In this document: positions 4,746-6,448 of the stretch, one piece after another
Layout of the letters: each line of letters starts with the position of its first letter
Position numbering within the stretch: position 1 is the stretch's first letter
Assembly: GCA_017556845.1 (NCBI GenBank)
Contig: JAFYMA010000075.1
Location: 1-6,448 of the forward strand
Origin: Clostridia bacterium
GTDB taxonomy: Bacteria; Bacillota; Clostridia; Oscillospirales; CAG-272
Length of the DNA stretch: 6,448 bases
Direction of reading: 5' to 3'
Notes under the pieces: generated by a model
Database searches by the model: none
Told to the model about the DNA's origin: nothing
The model's input: the letters and a program-made list of their open reading frames with translations, nothing else
Made by a program: the position numbers and the translations under genes

Positions 4746-6448
4746 TTATTTGATGAGGAAATCTACGATGTTGTAATTTGCAATAATGTATGCAAATACG
4801 ATGGAAACGATAGACAGAAGCTTTATGAGTATGTTTATTGAAGGACCGCTTGTGTCCTTGAAGGGATCGCCTACCGTGTCACCGACAACAGCCGCCTTGT
4901 GTGAATCGCTTCCCTTGCCGCCGTAATTGCCGCCTTCAATATACTTTTTGGCATTATCCCAGGCACCGCCTGCGTTTGACATAAGAATAGCAAGCAAGAA
5001 GCCGGAAACGACCGCGCCGCAAAGCATACCTGCAATACCGGAAGGACCTAACAGCAAGCCGACTGCTATCGGAACTACAACTGCGAGGACAGAGGGAGCT
5101 ATCATATATCTGAGCGACGACTTAGTGCAAAGGTCAACGCACTTTGCATAATCGGGCTTTGACTTGAATTCCATAATACCGGGAATTTCCTTGAACTGAC
5201 GTCTTACCTCCATAACGATGCTCTGTGCAGCGTTACCAACAGCCTCCATAGTAAGAGCTGCAAACAGGAACGGAAGCATTGCACCGACGAATACGCCAAT
5301 CAAAACTCCGGGGTTTATAATATTGAGATCAAGTGAGACATTCATAAGCTCTATCTGCTGCTTGAATGCAACGATAAGAGCAAGAGCCGTAAGCGCAGCA
5401 GAGCCGATAGCGAAGCCCTTACCCGTTGCGGCAGTTGTATTGCCGAGTGAGTCGAGAGCGTCTGTTCTTTCTCTTACGACCTCATCAAGACCTGCCATCT
5501 GTGCAATACCGCCTGCGTTGTCTGCAATAGGACCGTAAGCGTCAGTTGCAAGAGTAATACCGAGTGTGGAAAGCATTCCGACAGCGGATATAGCAATACC
5601 GTAAAGACCGATATTCATATTATCCGTAAGATTGCCGCCTGCAAGCATAAACGATGCAAGGACGGATACAGCAACGATAACGATAGGAGCAACACAGCTC
5701 TTCAAGCCGAGTGAAAATCCTCCGATTATGATCGTTGCAGATCCCGTTGTGGACTTTTCCGCAAGCTTTTTGGTAGGCTTATAGGTGTCTGACGTAAAAT
5801 ATTCCGTAAAATAACCTATAAGTACACCTGCAAGCAAGCCGCAAAGAACCGCACCGTAAAGACCGATGTACTCCTTACCGAGCATAAACCAGATAACAGG
5901 GAAAGCGCCGAGAGCGAAAAGGACAGCACTTGAATAAGTACCGCGTCTTAAAGCACCGAGAAGCGTTTTCTGATCTGTATTTTCTCCGCAACGAACAAAG
6001 AACGTACCGATAACGGAACAAACAACGCCAAGTACCGCAAGAACGAGCGGAAGCGACATCGTTTCAAACGTATTGAATCCTGCCGTTACAGCAAGAGAAA
6101 GAGCTGAAATAATAGAACCTACGTAAGATTCATAAAGGTCAGCACCCATACCTGCGACGTCACCTACGTTGTCACCAACGTTATCAGCAATAGTTGCGGG
6201 GTTTCTGGGGTCGTCCTCGGGAATACCTGCTTCGACCTTACCGACAAGGTCAGCGCCTACGTCAGCCGCTTTGGTGAATATACCGCCGCCGACACGTGCA
6301 AACAATGCCATAGTCGATGCGCCGATACCGAATGTGATCATATTTGCGGAAATAGCATCGGGTGAAAGAGCAAACACATAGCGGAGCAGGAAGAACCATA
6401 TAGATACGTCAAGTAAGCCGAGACCTACGACAACGAATCCCATGACCG
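4746..6448 (-). CDS. hppA: Membrane-bound K+-dependent ion-pumping pyrophosphatase, partial (N-terminus outside window)
   Basis: Integral membrane pyrophosphatase that hydrolyses PPi and pumps Na+ and/or H+ out of the cytoplasm. The reading frame runs through the window edge with no stop; the Met at 6443 is internal (VMGFVVVGLGLLD is a conserved mid-protein segment), so about the first 200 of roughly 700 residues are missing. Counting from that Met, the PPi/Mg2+-binding motifs are all intact: DVGADLVGKVE (61-71), DNVGDNVGDVAGMGADLYES (87-106), DNAGGIAQMAG (308-318), SNAGGAWDNAKKYIE (489-503) and GDTVGDPFKDTSGPS (521-535). In GNTTAATGKGFAIG, Ala338 and Gly341 occupy the positions that are Ala and Gly in K+-dependent enzymes and Lys and Thr in K+-independent ones. 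Glu105 in DLYESYVGSI is the gate glutamate in the position found in Na+-pumping and related K+-dependent types. Multiple hydrophobic helices fit the 16-helix fold. Na+ versus H+ specificity cannot be settled by eye. Confidence 0.97.
   Translation of the reverse strand, partial: VMGFVVVGLGLLDVSIWFFLLRYVFALSPDAISANMITFGIGASTMALFARVGGGIFTKAADVGADLVGKVEAGIPEDDPRNPATIADNVGDNVGDVAGMGADLYESYVGSIISALSLAVTAGFNTFETMSLPLVLAVLGVVCSVIGTFFVRCGENTDQKTLLGALRRGTYSSAVLFALGAFPVIWFMLGKEYIGLYGAVLCGLLAGVLIGYFTEYFTSDTYKPTKKLAEKSTTGSATIIIGGFSLGLKSCVAPIVIVAVSVLASFMLAGGNLTDNMNIGLYGIAISAVGMLSTLGITLATDAYGPIADNAGGIAQMAGLDEVVRERTDALDSLGNTTAATGKGFAIGSAALTALALIVAFKQQIELMNVSLDLNIINPGVLIGVFVGAMLPFLFAALTMEAVGNAAQSIVMEVRRQFKEIPGIMEFKSKPDYAKCVDLCTKSSLRYMIAPSVLAVVVPIAVGLLLGPSGIAGMLCGAVVSGFLLAILMSNAGGAWDNAKKYIEGGNYGGKGSDSHKAAVVGDTVGDPFKDTSGPSINILIKLLSIVSIVFAYIIANYNIVDFLIK

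Noticed and set aside
6441..6443. ATG as a true start of hppA
   Set aside because: The frame stays open to the window edge and the residues around this Met are a conserved internal segment; a start here would remove several essential membrane helices.
1..6448. CRISPR arrays, tRNA/rRNA genes, insertion sequences, prophage or toxin-antitoxin genes
   Set aside because: No spaced direct repeats, cloverleaf or rRNA-like segments, transposase motifs or terminal inverted repeats were found on either strand by reading.

Overview
The window reads as a moderately AT-rich chromosomal segment from a Gram-positive anaerobe of the class Clostridia, most likely an Oscillospiraceae/Ruminococcaceae-type gut bacterium. 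This is inferred from gene content: a K+-dependent membrane pyrophosphatase, a clostridial-style ECF sigma/anti-sigma pair, MurQ, strong GGAGG-type ribosome binding sites and short hairpin terminators. No species can be named from the sequence alone. Every real gene lies on the minus strand, so transcription runs from high to low coordinates.

Layout in the direction of transcription: (1) 6448-4746 is the C-terminal part of hppA, a membrane ion-pumping pyrophosphatase whose start lies outside the window; it ends at a strong terminator (4713-4741). (2) 4644-828 is a three-gene operon: an ECF sigma factor (GTG start), a single-pass membrane protein that is very probably its anti-sigma factor, and a lipoprotein with a transglutaminase-like domain and an intact Cys-His-Asp triad. 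The genes are 12 bp apart and then overlap by 11 bp. The operon ends at a hairpin terminator (788-807). (3) From 664 to the window edge lies the N-terminal three quarters of murQ, with its own near-consensus housekeeping promoter (698-726).

The operon looks like a self-contained envelope-sensing module. The sigma factor would be held by the membrane protein, whose outside part is large (about 355 residues), strikingly acidic and partly coiled coil. The sigma factor may activate its own operon from an ECF-like promoter squeezed against the hppA terminator. The lipoprotein would act at the outer face of the membrane, on cell-wall peptides or surface proteins. This operon is the least ordinary part of the window; hppA and murQ are well-conserved housekeeping/recycling genes. 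No RNA genes, mobile elements, CRISPR arrays or notable repeats were seen, and there is no gene-free stretch longer than about 165 bp.
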